64,000 nucleotides of DNA from Actinomadura spongiicola (GTDB taxonomy: Bacteria; Actinomycetota; Actinomycetes; Streptosporangiales; Streptosporangiaceae). Positions 35,067 through 43,344 of this stretch are shown here, piece by piece. The DNA lies in assembly GCF_003432485.1 (NCBI RefSeq), contig NZ_QVNQ01000010.1:124001-188000 (forward strand). The letters run 5' to 3'. Numbering within the stretch: the first letter of the stretch is position 1; each line of letters opens with the position of its first letter. A model generated the notes under the pieces. The model was not told where the DNA came from and searched no databases. It saw nothing but the letters and a program-made list of their open reading frames with translations. The translations under genes and the position numbers were made by a program.

Positions 35067-36208
35067 CGGTCAAGATCGATATCAAGTTCCTCGCGGGCCT
35101 GCTGGTCGGCGCGGTCGTCGTGGGAGTGACGGTGTTCATGTTGACCAGCGGCGGCGACGACGGCAAGAAGTCCGAGAACGCGTCCGACGGCCAGACGATC
35201 GAGCCGGTGGAGCCCGACAAGGGCGACGACAAGGGCGACGAGGACGGGGGCGGCGACGACCCCGGCGGCGCCGCCCCGACCGAGGGGTTGTCGCTGCCCG
35301 TCCCCGAGGGCGGGGGCAAGGTCCGGTGCCCGAGTCCGACCAAGACGGTCGACGACGCCGGGTCGCTCTCGGCGGCGCTGGCGCAGGCGAAGCCCGGCGA
35401 CGTCATCAAGATGAACCCCGGCACCTACGCGGGCAAGTTCGTCGCGAAGAAGTCCGGCACCCGGTCCAAGCCCATCTTCCTGTGCGGTGACGCGCAGGCG
35501 ATCATCGACGGCGGCGGCGTGAAGAAGGGCTACGGGTTCCACCTGAACGGGGCCAACTACTGGCGGCTCGTCGGCTTCACGGTCCGCAACTGCCAGAAGG
35601 GCGTGATCGGCGACACCACGAACGGGTCCATCATCCAGGGCCTGACCGTGCACGACGTCGGCGACGAGGCCATCCACCTGCGGAAGTTCTCCACCGGCAA
35701 CATCGTCCAGTACAACAAGATCTACAACACGGGGCTGCGGCGGGAGAAGTTCGGCGAGGGCATCTACCTCGGCACCGCCGAGTCCAACTGGGGATCCATC
35801 ACCGGCGGCAAGCCCGACAAGAGCGACAACAACGTGGTGCGCGGCAACGTCATCCGCGCGACCGCCGAGGCGATCGACATCAAGGAGGGCACGACCGGCG
35901 GGAAGATCCTGAACAACGTGTTCGACGGGTCGAAGATCGGCGGCAGCAAGCACAACGACTCCTGGGTCGACGTCAAGGGCAACAACTACCTGCTCGAAGG
36001 CAACAAGGGCACCAAGACACCGGTGGACGGGTTCCAGACCCACGAGATCCTCGACGGCTGGGGCAAGGGCAACGTCTTCCGCAACAACACCATCACCCTC
36101 GCGGGTGGCTCCGGCGTCGGCATCAACGACGTCAGGGGCGGCAACACCATCGACTGCGACAACAAGGTCACTGACGGGAAGCTCACGAAGAAGGGCGCCT
36201 GTTCATGA
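35063..36208 (+). CDS. Third parallel beta-helix protein, N-terminally anchored
   Basis: 381 residues. Membrane helix at 7-27, a strongly acidic linker (about 30-75), then a beta-helix of another subtype from that of its two neighbours. It has SLSAALAQAKPGDVIKMNPG (start of polysaccharide-lyase-type helices), IFLCGDAQAIIDGGG, VHDVGDEAIHLR, GEGIYLGTAESNW, AEAIDIKEGTTGGKILNN and a Cys-capped C-terminus. This resembles PL6/pectate-lyase-like folds; a lyase or epimerase trimming the polymer is the best guess. ATG 35063 overlaps the previous stop (ATGA). Confidence 0.82.
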   Translation: MTVKIDIKFLAGLLVGAVVVGVTVFMLTSGGDDGKKSENASDGQTIEPVEPDKGDDKGDEDGGGDDPGGAAPTEGLSLPVPEGGGKVRCPSPTKTVDDAGSLSAALAQAKPGDVIKMNPGTYAGKFVAKKSGTRSKPIFLCGDAQAIIDGGGVKKGYGFHLNGANYWRLVGFTVRNCQKGVIGDTTNGSIIQGLTVHDVGDEAIHLRKFSTGNIVQYNKIYNTGLRREKFGEGIYLGTAESNWGSITGGKPDKSDNNVVRGNVIRATAEAIDIKEGTTGGKILNNVFDGSKIGGSKHNDSWVDVKGNNYLLEGNKGTKTPVDGFQTHEILDGWGKGNVFRNNTITLAGGSGVGINDVRGGNTIDCDNKVTDGKLTKKGACS

Positions 36209-36261
36209 CGGCTCCCGAAGCCGCAGAAGCCAGCACGTCCGTCAAGGTGCAAGGAGGAGCA

Positions 36262-37590
36262 ATGAACACGACGGAGCTTCCGAGGCTGACCGTCATCGGA
36301 ACGGGGTACCTCGGCGCCACGCACGCCATCTGCATGGCCGTGCTCGGTTATGAAGTACTCGGTGTGGACGTCGACCAGGGCAAGATCGACAAGTTGGCGT
36401 CCGGTGAGGTCCCGTTCTTCGAGCCCGGACTTCCGGAGTTGCTCACCAAGGCCCTGGAGTCGGGACGGCTGCGTTTCGGCACCTCCTTCGAGGAGGCCGG
36501 CGAGTTCGGCGACGTCCATTTCGTCTGCGTGGGCACCCCGCAGATGGCGGGTTCGGACGCCGCGGACCTCACCTACGTCGACGCCGCCTTCCGTTCCCTG
36601 GCGCCCCACCTGAACCGCCGCGCGCTGGTCGTCGGCAAATCGACGGTGCCGGTCGGCACGGCCAAACGGCTCACCGAGGTGGTCCAGAGCCTGGCGCCCG
36701 CGGGCGACGAGGTGGAGCTGGCGTGGAACCCCGAGTTCCTCCGCGAGGGCTTCGCCGTCGACGACACGATGCGTCCCGACCGGTTGGTGTTCGGTGTCGC
36801 GTCCGCGTGGGCCGAGGAGCAGCTGCGGGCCGCTTACCAGCCCGTCCTTGACCTCGGCACCCCGGTGGTGCGGACCGACCTCGCCACCGCCGAGCTGGTG
36901 AAGGTCGCCGCCAACTCCTTCCTCGCCACCAAGATCTCCTACATCAACGCCATGGCGGAGGTGTGCGAGGCGGTCGGCGCCGACATCAAGGACCTCGCCG
37001 ACTCCCTCGCCCTCGACGACCGGATCGGCGGCAAGTTCCTCAAGCCGGGTCTCGGCTTCGGCGGCGGCTGCCTGCCCAAGGACATCCGCGCGTTCGCGCA
37101 CCGCGCCGAGGAGATCGGCGTCGGGCAGGCGGTGTCGTTCCTGCGCGAGGTCGACGACATCAACCGGCGCCGCCGGGCCCGCACCGTCGACCTGGTCCGG
37201 GAGATGCTCGGCGGGATCTCCGGCAAGCGGATCGCGGCCTGGGGCGCGGCGTTCAAGCCGAACTCCGACGACATCCGGGACGCGCCGGCGCTGGACGTGG
37301 CGCGCACCATGCACGGGCTCGGCGGCCGGGTACGGGTCTTCGACCCGGCGGCGCTCGACAACGCGCGCCGGGCGTTCCCCGAGCTGCGGTACGGCGACAG
37401 CGCGTTCGACGTGGCCCAGGACGCCGACGTCGTCGTGCTGCTCACCGAGTGGTCGGACTTCCGGGAGATCGACCCGGAGGCGCTGGCCAAGGTCGTCAAG
37501 CACAAGCGGATCGTGGACGGACGCCACGCCCTCGACGCCGAGCAGTGGCGCGCGGCGGGCTGGGAGTACCGCGCGCTCGGCAGGTCCTGA
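36262..37590 (+). CDS. UDP-glucose/nucleotide-sugar 6-dehydrogenase
   Basis: 442 residues. NAD+-dependent four-electron oxidation of an NDP-hexose to the uronic acid, typically UDP-glucose to UDP-glucuronate. Seen: Rossmann motif TVIGTGYLGATHA (about 9-21), VGTPQ, VGKSTVPVGTAKRL, NPEFLREGFAVDD, the catalytic Cys in GFGGGCLPKD (about 270) and AFKPNSDDIRDAPALDV. GDP-mannose dehydrogenase (AlgD type) cannot be ruled out by eye. ATG 36262 has AAGGAGGAG, decisive over the coupled ATG 36205. Last gene of the operon; it should supply the glycosyltransferase. Confidence 0.92.
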   Translation: MNTTELPRLTVIGTGYLGATHAICMAVLGYEVLGVDVDQGKIDKLASGEVPFFEPGLPELLTKALESGRLRFGTSFEEAGEFGDVHFVCVGTPQMAGSDAADLTYVDAAFRSLAPHLNRRALVVGKSTVPVGTAKRLTEVVQSLAPAGDEVELAWNPEFLREGFAVDDTMRPDRLVFGVASAWAEEQLRAAYQPVLDLGTPVVRTDLATAELVKVAANSFLATKISYINAMAEVCEAVGADIKDLADSLALDDRIGGKFLKPGLGFGGGCLPKDIRAFAHRAEEIGVGQAVSFLREVDDINRRRRARTVDLVREMLGGISGKRIAAWGAAFKPNSDDIRDAPALDVARTMHGLGGRVRVFDPAALDNARRAFPELRYGDSAFDVAQDADVVVLLTEWSDFREIDPEALAKVVKHKRIVDGRHALDAEQWRAAGWEYRALGRS

Positions 37591-37655
37591 CCGTTCGGGG
37601 GAATTCCCCCGTGGCACAGGGCCGTTGAGGCGGACGAGGGCCATGGTCGGCCCTC

Positions 37656-37695
37656 CCGGACGAGGTGCGTCGTACCCGGTAGGCGAAGACGGCGC
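37656..37695 (+). ncRNA. Guanidine-III (ykkC-III) riboswitch
   Basis: The 40-nt sequence CCGGACGAGGTGCG...ACGGCGC is nearly identical to the known actinobacterial guanidine-III aptamer. The pseudoknot is intact: GCGTCGT (37667-37673) pairs with ACGGCGC (37689-37695), with one G-U. The helix CCGG (37656-37659) pairs with CCGG (37675-37678). It ends 35 nt before the start of the SMR transporter, which suits translational control by guanidinium. The pairing is seen; ligand identity is established for this class. Confidence 0.93.
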
Positions 37696-37730
37696 GTGAC
37701 AGCAGTCGTCTCGTTCACCGGGAGAGCACC

Positions 37731-38054
37731 ATGGCCTGGATCCTCGTCATCGCCGCCGGCCTCTTCGAGGTCGCGATGGCCCTGTGCCTGAAGGGCGCCA
37801 GGGGCTTCACCGAGCCCCTGCCGTCCGTCGGTTTCCTCGTCTTCGCCGTGACCAGTTTCGGCCTCCTCAGCCTGGCGTTGAAGAACCTCGACGTCGGCAC
37901 CGCCTACGCGGTGTGGGTCGGCATCGGCGCGGTCGGGACGGCGACGCTGGGCATGCTCGTCCTCGGCGACCAGGTCTCCGCCCTCAGGATCGCCGCGCTG
38001 GCGTTCATCGTCATCGGCGTCGTCGGCCTCAATCTCGCGGGCGGCGGACACTGA
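37731..38054 (+). CDS. sugE: SMR-family guanidinium exporter (SugE/Gdx type)
   Basis: 107 residues, four membrane helices, dual-topology SMR transporter. The essential glutamate is Glu13 (IAAGLFEVAMALCLK), and the second helix region shows GTAYAVWVGIGAVGTA as in Gdx proteins. Exchanges guanidinium for protons. The riboswitch directly upstream makes this assignment firm; without it SugE and quaternary-ammonium pumps are hard to tell apart. GGGAGAG precedes ATG 37731. Confidence 0.94.
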   Translation: MAWILVIAAGLFEVAMALCLKGARGFTEPLPSVGFLVFAVTSFGLLSLALKNLDVGTAYAVWVGIGAVGTATLGMLVLGDQVSALRIAALAFIVIGVVGLNLAGGGH

Positions 38055-38184
38055 ACACCGGACACCGAACACCGGTCGGCCCGGCGTTTCGCAGGTCAGA
38101 AGCGGATTGAGGAACGTAATCTCCCGTAACAGCGTCTATGGGACGAGAGAGCGCCCGAGGTGCTCGGACACGGGAGGACGGACC

Positions 38185-38970
38185 TTGGTCTTCAAGAAGA
38201 TCCGCAAGGCGATGGGCATCGGCGGCCCATCGATCGAAACGACGTTGCACGACCCCAACACCACGCCCGGTGGTGTCATCACCGGTGAGATCGCCATCAT
38301 CGGCGGCCAGCACGACTCCGACATCAAGGCGGTCAACCTCGCGCTGCGCACCAAAGTCGAGATCGAGTCCGGCGACAACGAGTACACCACCAACCTGGAG
38401 TACTCGAAGCTCCAGGTGGCGGGAGCCTTCGAGCTCGACGACGGCGCCCGGTACAGCATCCCGTTCCAGTTCCCCATCCCGTGGGAGGCGCCTCTCACGC
38501 ACATGTACGGGCACCCGTTGCACGGCACCACGGTCGGGCTCGCCACCGACCTGGAGGTCGCGGGCGCGCTCGACCCGGGCGACCTCGACCCGATCGCCAT
38601 CCACCCGCTGCCCGCGCAGGAGCGCATCCTGGCGGCGTTCTCCAACCTCGGCTTCCAGTTCCGCAACGCCGACTGCGAGAAGGGCCGCATCTGGGGCGTC
38701 CACCAGGAACTGCCCTTCTACCAGGAGATCGAGTTCTATCCGCCGAGCAGGTACGCACGCGGCATCAAGCAGCTTGAAGTGACGTTCGTGTCGTACCCGC
38801 AGTCGATGGAGGTCGTGCTGGAGCTGGACAAGCGGGGTGGCGCGTTCACCGAGGGCCAGGACGCGTTCAGCCGGTTCACCGTCGACTACGCGACCGTCGA
38901 GAACACCAACTGGGAGCAGGAGCTCGACGGCTTCCTCCAGGCCGCCGGACGCCGCCGCGGCTTCTTCTGA
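38185..38970 (+). CDS. Spo0M-like sporulation-control protein
   Basis: 261 residues. N-terminal MVFKKIRKAMGIGGPSIETTL leads into an arrestin-like beta domain (GVITGEIAIIGGQHDSDIKAV, IPFQFPIPWEAPLTH). A C-terminal half follows (ERILAAFSNLGFQFRNADCEKG, FYQEIEFYPPSRYARGIKQLEV). This is the Spo0M/SpoOM family, known from Bacillus as affecting sporulation and common in actinomycetes. The start is TTG 38185, with GGGAGG six bases upstream, and gives the family's conserved first residues. Single gene ending at a strong hairpin. Confidence 0.9.
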   Translation: MVFKKIRKAMGIGGPSIETTLHDPNTTPGGVITGEIAIIGGQHDSDIKAVNLALRTKVEIESGDNEYTTNLEYSKLQVAGAFELDDGARYSIPFQFPIPWEAPLTHMYGHPLHGTTVGLATDLEVAGALDPGDLDPIAIHPLPAQERILAAFSNLGFQFRNADCEKGRIWGVHQELPFYQEIEFYPPSRYARGIKQLEVTFVSYPQSMEVVLELDKRGGAFTEGQDAFSRFTVDYATVENTNWEQELDGFLQAAGRRRGFF

Positions 38971-38978
38971 CCGTCCGT

Positions 38979-39016
38979 GAGGTCCCCTCCGCGAGGTCGA
39001 TCGTGGAGGGGACCTC
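38979..39016 (+). terminator. Hairpin terminator after the Spo0M-like gene
   Basis: Perfect 12-bp stem GAGGTCCCCTCC / GGAGGGGACCTC with a 14-nt loop, 8 nt after the stop; it ends 18 nt before the next gene. Confidence 0.8.
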
Positions 39017-39034
39017 CATCTGGAGAGAGGGTCC

Positions 39035-40498
39035 GTGCCCCAGCCCCCCGGCCTCAACAACGCCGAACGTCGCCTCTGGGCCGCGTTCTCGACCGGCACC
39101 ACCGTCGTCCTCGGCGAGGACCGTCCCGCCGGGCCGCTCCCCGAACGGATGATCCGCGCCGAGATCATCACCCAACTGCTCCTCGGCGCGGGCGAGGCGC
39201 GCCCCGGCTGCGTGGCCGCGGTCCGCCTGCGCGGCGCCTACGTGCTGGGACGGATCGACGTCTCAGGCGGGACGGTCGAGCACGAGCTACGGCTGGAACA
39301 GTGCCGGCTCGTCGAGGAACCCGACTTCTCCAACGCCGAGACCCGCCAGCTCCGGTTCTCCGACTGCCGGATGCCGGGGTTCGACGGCGGCGGCCTCCGC
39401 GCCGACGGCTATGTCAGCCTGTCGGGCTCGGTCGTCGACGGCGAGGTACGGCTGCCGCGCGCCCAGATCAGCGGTGGGCTGCGGATGAACGGCATCGAGA
39501 TCACCGTGACCGACCCGGACAAGTGGGCCTTCTTCAGCGGTGGTCTCGTCGTGGACGTCGGCGCGTTCGTCCGCGACGCGCGGATCACTGGCGGGGTCCG
39601 GCTCGTGGGGGCGCGGATCAACGGCGGGCTGTTCATGGAGGGCACGACGCTCAGCAACCCCGGCCGCATCGCCCTCGACGGGCAGAACATGGTCGTCGAG
39701 GACGCCGCCGAGTTCAGCCGGGGCTTCACCGCGGTCGGGACCATGCGGCTGCGCAGCAGCCGGTTCAACGGCATCCTGTCGTTCTCCCGGGCGCGTCTCG
39801 ACTCCGGCGACCCCGCCCGCATGGCGCTGCACGCCAGCCACATGCAGGCCGACGAACTGCTGCTGATGCCCACGGAGAAGATCAATGGCCGGGTGTCGCT
39901 GTCGTACTCCCGCATCTCCCTGATCATGGACCGGGCGCACGTATGGCCGGACGAGCTCTACCTGAACGGCATGACGTACGAGACGCTGCGCGGCGCGGAG
40001 TTCAAGGACCGGCTGAGCTGGGTGTCCCGCGACCCCGAGTTCCACCTCCAGCCGTACGAGCAGCTCGCCGCCTGGTATCACGGCATCGGCCACGACGACC
40101 TCGCCCGCAAGGTGCAGCTCGCCAAGCTCCGCGCCCGGCGCCGCGGCCTGCACCCGGTCGGGCGGGTGTACAACCGGCTCCTCGACTGGACGGTCGGGTA
40201 CGGATACCGGCCGTGGCTCGCGGCGGCCTGGTTCGCGGCGCTCCTCGCCATCGGGACGACCGTGTTCTCCATCGAGGAACCGCGTCCCGTCAAACCGAAG
40301 GACGAGCTGCCCGCCTTCCACGCGCTGATCTACACGCTGGACCTGCTGATACCGCTCGACACGTTCGGGCAGCAACTGTCGTACGACGCCGTGAACTGGT
40401 CCCGGTGGGTGGCGTACGGGCTCGTCACGACGGGCTGGGTCCTCGCCACCGCGCTCATCGCGGGCGCGACGCGCGTACTGCGACCCGCGTCCAATTGA
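39035..40498 (+). CDS. Pentapeptide-like repeat membrane protein (paralogue 2 of 3)
   Basis: 487 residues, built like the protein at 19.5 kb: LNNAERRLWAAFSTGT start, a block of G-A-x-x-x-G-x-L coils (RLRGAYVLGRIDVSGG, VRLVGARINGGLFMEG), the LSYSRISLI and YEQLAAWYHGIGHDDLARKV segments, and the two C-terminal helices around LLIPLDTFGQQLSYDA. The shared core and shared membrane end show common descent; the repeat part is about 50 residues shorter. No enzyme motif seen; function unknown. GTG 39035 follows GGAGAGAGG. Confidence 0.8.
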   Translation: MPQPPGLNNAERRLWAAFSTGTTVVLGEDRPAGPLPERMIRAEIITQLLLGAGEARPGCVAAVRLRGAYVLGRIDVSGGTVEHELRLEQCRLVEEPDFSNAETRQLRFSDCRMPGFDGGGLRADGYVSLSGSVVDGEVRLPRAQISGGLRMNGIEITVTDPDKWAFFSGGLVVDVGAFVRDARITGGVRLVGARINGGLFMEGTTLSNPGRIALDGQNMVVEDAAEFSRGFTAVGTMRLRSSRFNGILSFSRARLDSGDPARMALHASHMQADELLLMPTEKINGRVSLSYSRISLIMDRAHVWPDELYLNGMTYETLRGAEFKDRLSWVSRDPEFHLQPYEQLAAWYHGIGHDDLARKVQLAKLRARRRGLHPVGRVYNRLLDWTVGYGYRPWLAAAWFAALLAIGTTVFSIEEPRPVKPKDELPAFHALIYTLDLLIPLDTFGQQLSYDAVNWSRWVAYGLVTTGWVLATALIAGATRVLRPASN

Positions 40499-40560
40499 TC
40501 TGAACCCGCGGACGGGCCCCGGCGTCCACTTCGATAGGGGACCGACCAGAATGGAACGCC

Positions 40561-41307
40561 ATGGGCACGTATCTGATCACGGGGGCGACCGGCGGTATCG
40601 GAACGGCCGTCGCCGAGCTGCTCCGCGAACGCGGGCATGACCTCGTCCTCACCGGCCGTTCCGCCGAACGCCTCGACCGGCTGGCCGCGCGGCTGCGCGG
40701 CGCCGCGCACGCCCCCACCCAGGTCATCGATCCGGGCGCGGTCATGTCCGGGCGGCGGAACGCGTCCGTCACCACGATCCCGCTGGACCTGACGGAGCCG
40801 CTGCGCATCGAGGCGTCCCTCGCGGCGGCCGGGCTTCCGGCGCGGCTGGACGGCGTCGTCCACGCGGCGGGCATGGTGCACCTCGCGCCGGTCGCCGACA
40901 TGGAGGCGGTCGAGTGGATCCAGCACCTTTCGGTGAACCTGGTGTCCGCCGCCGAGATGACCCGCCTGCTCCTGCCCGCTCTGCGCGCCGCCGAAGGACA
41001 CGTCGTCTTCGTCAACTCGACCGCGGGCCTGCGCGCCAACCCGGAGTGGTCGGCGTACGCGGCGAGCAAGTTCGGCCTGCGGGCCCTAGCCGACTCGTTG
41101 CGCGCCGAGGAGCCGTCCCTGCGTGTCACGACCGTCTACCCGGGGCGGACGGCCACCGAGATGCAGCGGAAGGTCCGCGCGCAGGAAGGCCACCCCTATG
41201 CCGAGGACGACTTCGCCGCCCCGACCACGGTGGCCCGCGTCCTCGTCTCCGCCCTGGAGACGCCGCGCGACGCCGTGGTCTCCGACGTGACCGTCAGGCC
41301 GAGCTAG
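40561..41307 (+). CDS. Short-chain dehydrogenase/reductase
   Basis: 248 residues. NAD(P)-binding TGATGGIG (about 7-14), the VHAAGMVH equivalent of NNAG, catalytic Ser in FVNSTAGLRA and Y-x-x-x-K in SAYAASKFGL. A 20-residue insert (HAPTQVIDPGAVMSGRRNAS) after the second beta strand is unusual for the classical family. Substrate unknown. Its last 14 bases overlap the convergent rhomboid gene. Confidence 0.92.
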   Translation: MGTYLITGATGGIGTAVAELLRERGHDLVLTGRSAERLDRLAARLRGAAHAPTQVIDPGAVMSGRRNASVTTIPLDLTEPLRIEASLAAAGLPARLDGVVHAAGMVHLAPVADMEAVEWIQHLSVNLVSAAEMTRLLLPALRAAEGHVVFVNSTAGLRANPEWSAYAASKFGLRALADSLRAEEPSLRVTTVYPGRTATEMQRKVRAQEGHPYAEDDFAAPTTVARVLVSALETPRDAVVSDVTVRPS

Positions 41308-41893
41308 CGCGGCGGCGCAGGAACCAGGCGCCGAGGACACCGCCGATCAGCCCGAACAGGTGGCCCTGCCAGGAGATGCCGGGCTCGCCGGGCAGGACGC
41401 CGAGCAGCATCGTCCCGTACACGGCGACGACCGCGACGGCGATGACGAGGTCGGCGACCCGCCGCTCGAAGATCCCGCGGCCCAGCAGGTAACCGAAGAA
41501 GCCGAAGATCAGGATGCTGGATCCGAGGGTGTTGGCGGAGCCGGTGAACCACACGCCGAGCCCGCCGACCACGATGACGATCAAGCTCGCCGCCAGGAAC
41601 TTGGGCACGCCCCGGGCCGCCGCGATGAACCCGAGGATCACGAACGGGATCGTGTTGGCCATCAGGTGCCCGAACCCGCCGTGCATGAACGGCGCGGTGA
41701 AGATGTCCGGAAGGTCGCCGACGTCCCTAGGCTGGATCCCGAACCGGTCCAACCACCCGTTGGCCGAGTAGTCGACCGTCTCCAGGACCCACATGGCCAC
41801 GGTCATGAAACCGATCAGGACGGCCGCCGAGAGCGCACGCGCCCCGTGCTTGGCCAGCCCTGTGGAACGTTGCCTGTCGGGGGGATAGCTCAT
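41294..41893 (-). CDS. Rhomboid-family intramembrane serine protease
   Basis: 199 residues, six or so membrane helices. Seen: FTAPFMHGGFGHLMANTIP (loop-1/TM2 H-x-x-x-N element), the serine motif as LGSSILIFGFFGYLLG (family form G-x-S-G; here the last G is Ile) and the catalytic His in SWQGHLFGLIGG. Cleaves membrane proteins; substrate unknown. ATG 41893 has GGTGGA five bases upstream; an upstream TTG (41932) would add 13 residues. Convergent overlap with the SDR gene. Confidence 0.87.
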   Translation of the reverse strand: MSYPPDRQRSTGLAKHGARALSAAVLIGFMTVAMWVLETVDYSANGWLDRFGIQPRDVGDLPDIFTAPFMHGGFGHLMANTIPFVILGFIAAARGVPKFLAASLIVIVVGGLGVWFTGSANTLGSSILIFGFFGYLLGRGIFERRVADLVIAVAVVAVYGTMLLGVLPGEPGISWQGHLFGLIGGVLGAWFLRRRASSA

Positions 41894-41958
41894 ATCAGTC
41901 CACCGTAGTTCTGGGTTCCCCTGCACGGTCAACGCGTGGAACGTCCAGAAGGTGCCTG

Positions 41959-42288
41959 CTAGGCGGCGGACGCGTGCTCCGACTCCGAGGCGTCACCCCG
42001 GACGACGATGACGGGGAGGGGCCGCCGCTCGGGGGCGTCGGCCGTCCGACGCAGGTAGCGGCGCTCCTCGGGCGTGGTGCCGCCCCAGATGCCGTCGGGC
42101 TCGCCCACCCGCAGCGCCCAGGCGAGGCAGTCGGCCTTCACCGGGCAGTTGGCGCAGATCGCCTTGGCCGCGTCCTCCTGCGCCTTGAGCACGGGCGCGG
42201 AGTAGCCGATCGGGAAGAACAGGTCGGGGTCGGCACCGCGACAGATGGCGTGGTCGCTCCAGTGTTCCTCGTTCTCGGTGTTGTGCAT
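41959..42288 (-). CDS. WhiB-like (Wbl) iron-sulfur regulator
   Basis: 109 residues. The four cluster cysteines are Cys16, Cys45, Cys48 and Cys54 (CRGADPDLFFP; ICANCPVKADC), and the G[V/I]WGG turn GIWGG is at 66-70, followed by the basic TPEERRYLRR. Wbl proteins bind a [4Fe-4S] cluster and act with the housekeeping sigma factor. Which Wbl class it belongs to I cannot say. ATG 42288 has AGGGAG upstream. The 137-bp gap to the divergent GNAT gene carries a double palindrome. Confidence 0.94.
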   Translation of the reverse strand: MHNTENEEHWSDHAICRGADPDLFFPIGYSAPVLKAQEDAAKAICANCPVKADCLAWALRVGEPDGIWGGTTPEERRYLRRTADAPERRPLPVIVVRGDASESEHASAA

Positions 42289-42352
42289 TGGCTTCTCCCT
42301 GCGCGGCTAGGAGACCACCCGCAGTCCATCGGTCGGATCGTCTGAACTCAAC

Positions 42353-42377
42353 GTAGTACTACAACCCGTAGTACTAC
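42353..42377. promoter_or_regulatory. Double palindromic operator between wbl and GNAT genes
   Basis: Two perfect copies of the 10-bp palindrome GTAGTACTAC, at 42353-42362 and 42368-42377, 15 bp apart and both followed by AA. They lie 65 bp from the wbl start and 49 bp from the GNAT start. TACTAC/GTAGTA halves recall BlaI/MecI-type sites; no such regulator is in the window. Confidence 0.6.
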
Positions 42378-42425
42378 AAGACGTTCGTGAACCTTGCAAG
42401 TTAGCGTCCGGATAGCCTGTGAGGC

Positions 42426-42902
42426 GTGCAGCGTGATCAAGAAGTGACCTTCCGCGAGGCGACGGTCGACGACCTGCCCCAGATCGTCCGGCTACTCGCC
42501 GACGATCCCCTCGGAGCGACCCGCGAAACTCCGGGCGACGAGATTCCGGACGCCTACTTCTCCGCCTTCGCGACGATCGCGAAGGACCCCAACAACACGG
42601 TGATCGTCGCCGAGGTCGCCGGCCGGATCGCGGGCACGCTGCAACTGACCTACATCCCCGGCCTCACCTACACCGGCGCCGAACGCGCCCAGATCGAGGG
42701 CGTCCGCGTGGCCGCCGACCACCGCGGCATCGGCCTCGGCCAGAAAATGATCACTTGGGCCATCGACCGGGCGCGGGCCCGGGGCTGCCGCGTCGTCCAA
42801 CTCACCACCGACCGCCAGCGCCCCGACGCCATCCGCTTCTACCAGAAGATCGGCTTCCGCCCCTCCCACATGGGCATGAAGTACCACCTGACCGACGGCT
42901 GA
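42426..42902 (+). CDS. GNAT-family N-acetyltransferase
   Basis: 158 residues: FREATVDDLPQIVRLLADDP start, acetyl-CoA loop GVRVAADHRGIGLGQKMITWAI (Q/R-G-x-G-x-G/A), and LTTDRQRPDAIRFYQKIGF before the C-terminal KYHLTDG. Substrate unknown. The GTG start has no ribosome site; TAGCCT (42413-42418) ends seven bases upstream, so the transcript is probably leaderless. The last 25 bases, stop codon included, occur again at 46598-46622. Confidence 0.9.
   Translation: MQRDQEVTFREATVDDLPQIVRLLADDPLGATRETPGDEIPDAYFSAFATIAKDPNNTVIVAEVAGRIAGTLQLTYIPGLTYTGAERAQIEGVRVAADHRGIGLGQKMITWAIDRARARGCRVVQLTTDRQRPDAIRFYQKIGFRPSHMGMKYHLTDG
42878..42902. repeat. 25-bp direct repeat, left copy (3' end of the GNAT gene)
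   Basis: Identical over 25 bp to 46598-46622; identity stops at both ends. The 3.72-kb spacing and the position at a gene's 3' end resemble an attachment-site duplication, in which an inserted element restores the end of the gene it entered. Confidence 0.75.
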
Positions 42903-43008
42903 GGGTTGTCGAGCCTCTAGGAACGGGCCGCCACGCCAGACGAAGAATCCCGAAACCGGACACCCCGGCGCGCTGCTCTGGACGGCCCGGGGGCGCGTCC
43001 TCCCGGGG

Positions 43009-43344
43009 TCAGGACCGCGGCTCGCGAGGTGCCGGACGGGGGGACGGCACGGTCGGCGGGGCCGGCTCGGGCTGCCCGGTCATCCAGCGCAGCAGCCGGA
43101 ACGCGCGCTCGCACACCGGGTAGGGGGCGTAGACCGCGGTGAGCAGCATCAGCAGCATCACCGCGAACTCGGCGACGTACAGGACGACGGCGAGCCGCGG
43201 GTTGAGCAGCATCACCGCGACCGGGACGGCCAGCAGGGTGGCGGCCAGTCCGAACGAGGCCCGTCGACCGGGCCGACGGCCATCGGGAGGACCGCCGGAC
43301 GGTGCCGTGTGGACAGGGGCGGAGGCAGGGACGCGGGCGCTCAT
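43009..43344 (-). CDS. Small membrane protein, third gene of the PadR operon
   Basis: 111 residues: Pro-rich start, two adjacent hydrophobic helices (FGLAATLLAVPVAVMLL and VVLYVAEFAVMLLMLLTAV), then CERAFRLLRWMTGQPEP and a Pro-rich tail. Function unknown. Its ATG (43344) overlaps the stop of the previous gene by four bases. The interval 42903-43008 has no gene. Confidence 0.65.
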   Translation of the reverse strand: MSARVPASAPVHTAPSGGPPDGRRPGRRASFGLAATLLAVPVAVMLLNPRLAVVLYVAEFAVMLLMLLTAVYAPYPVCERAFRLLRWMTGQPEPAPPTVPSPRPAPREPRS

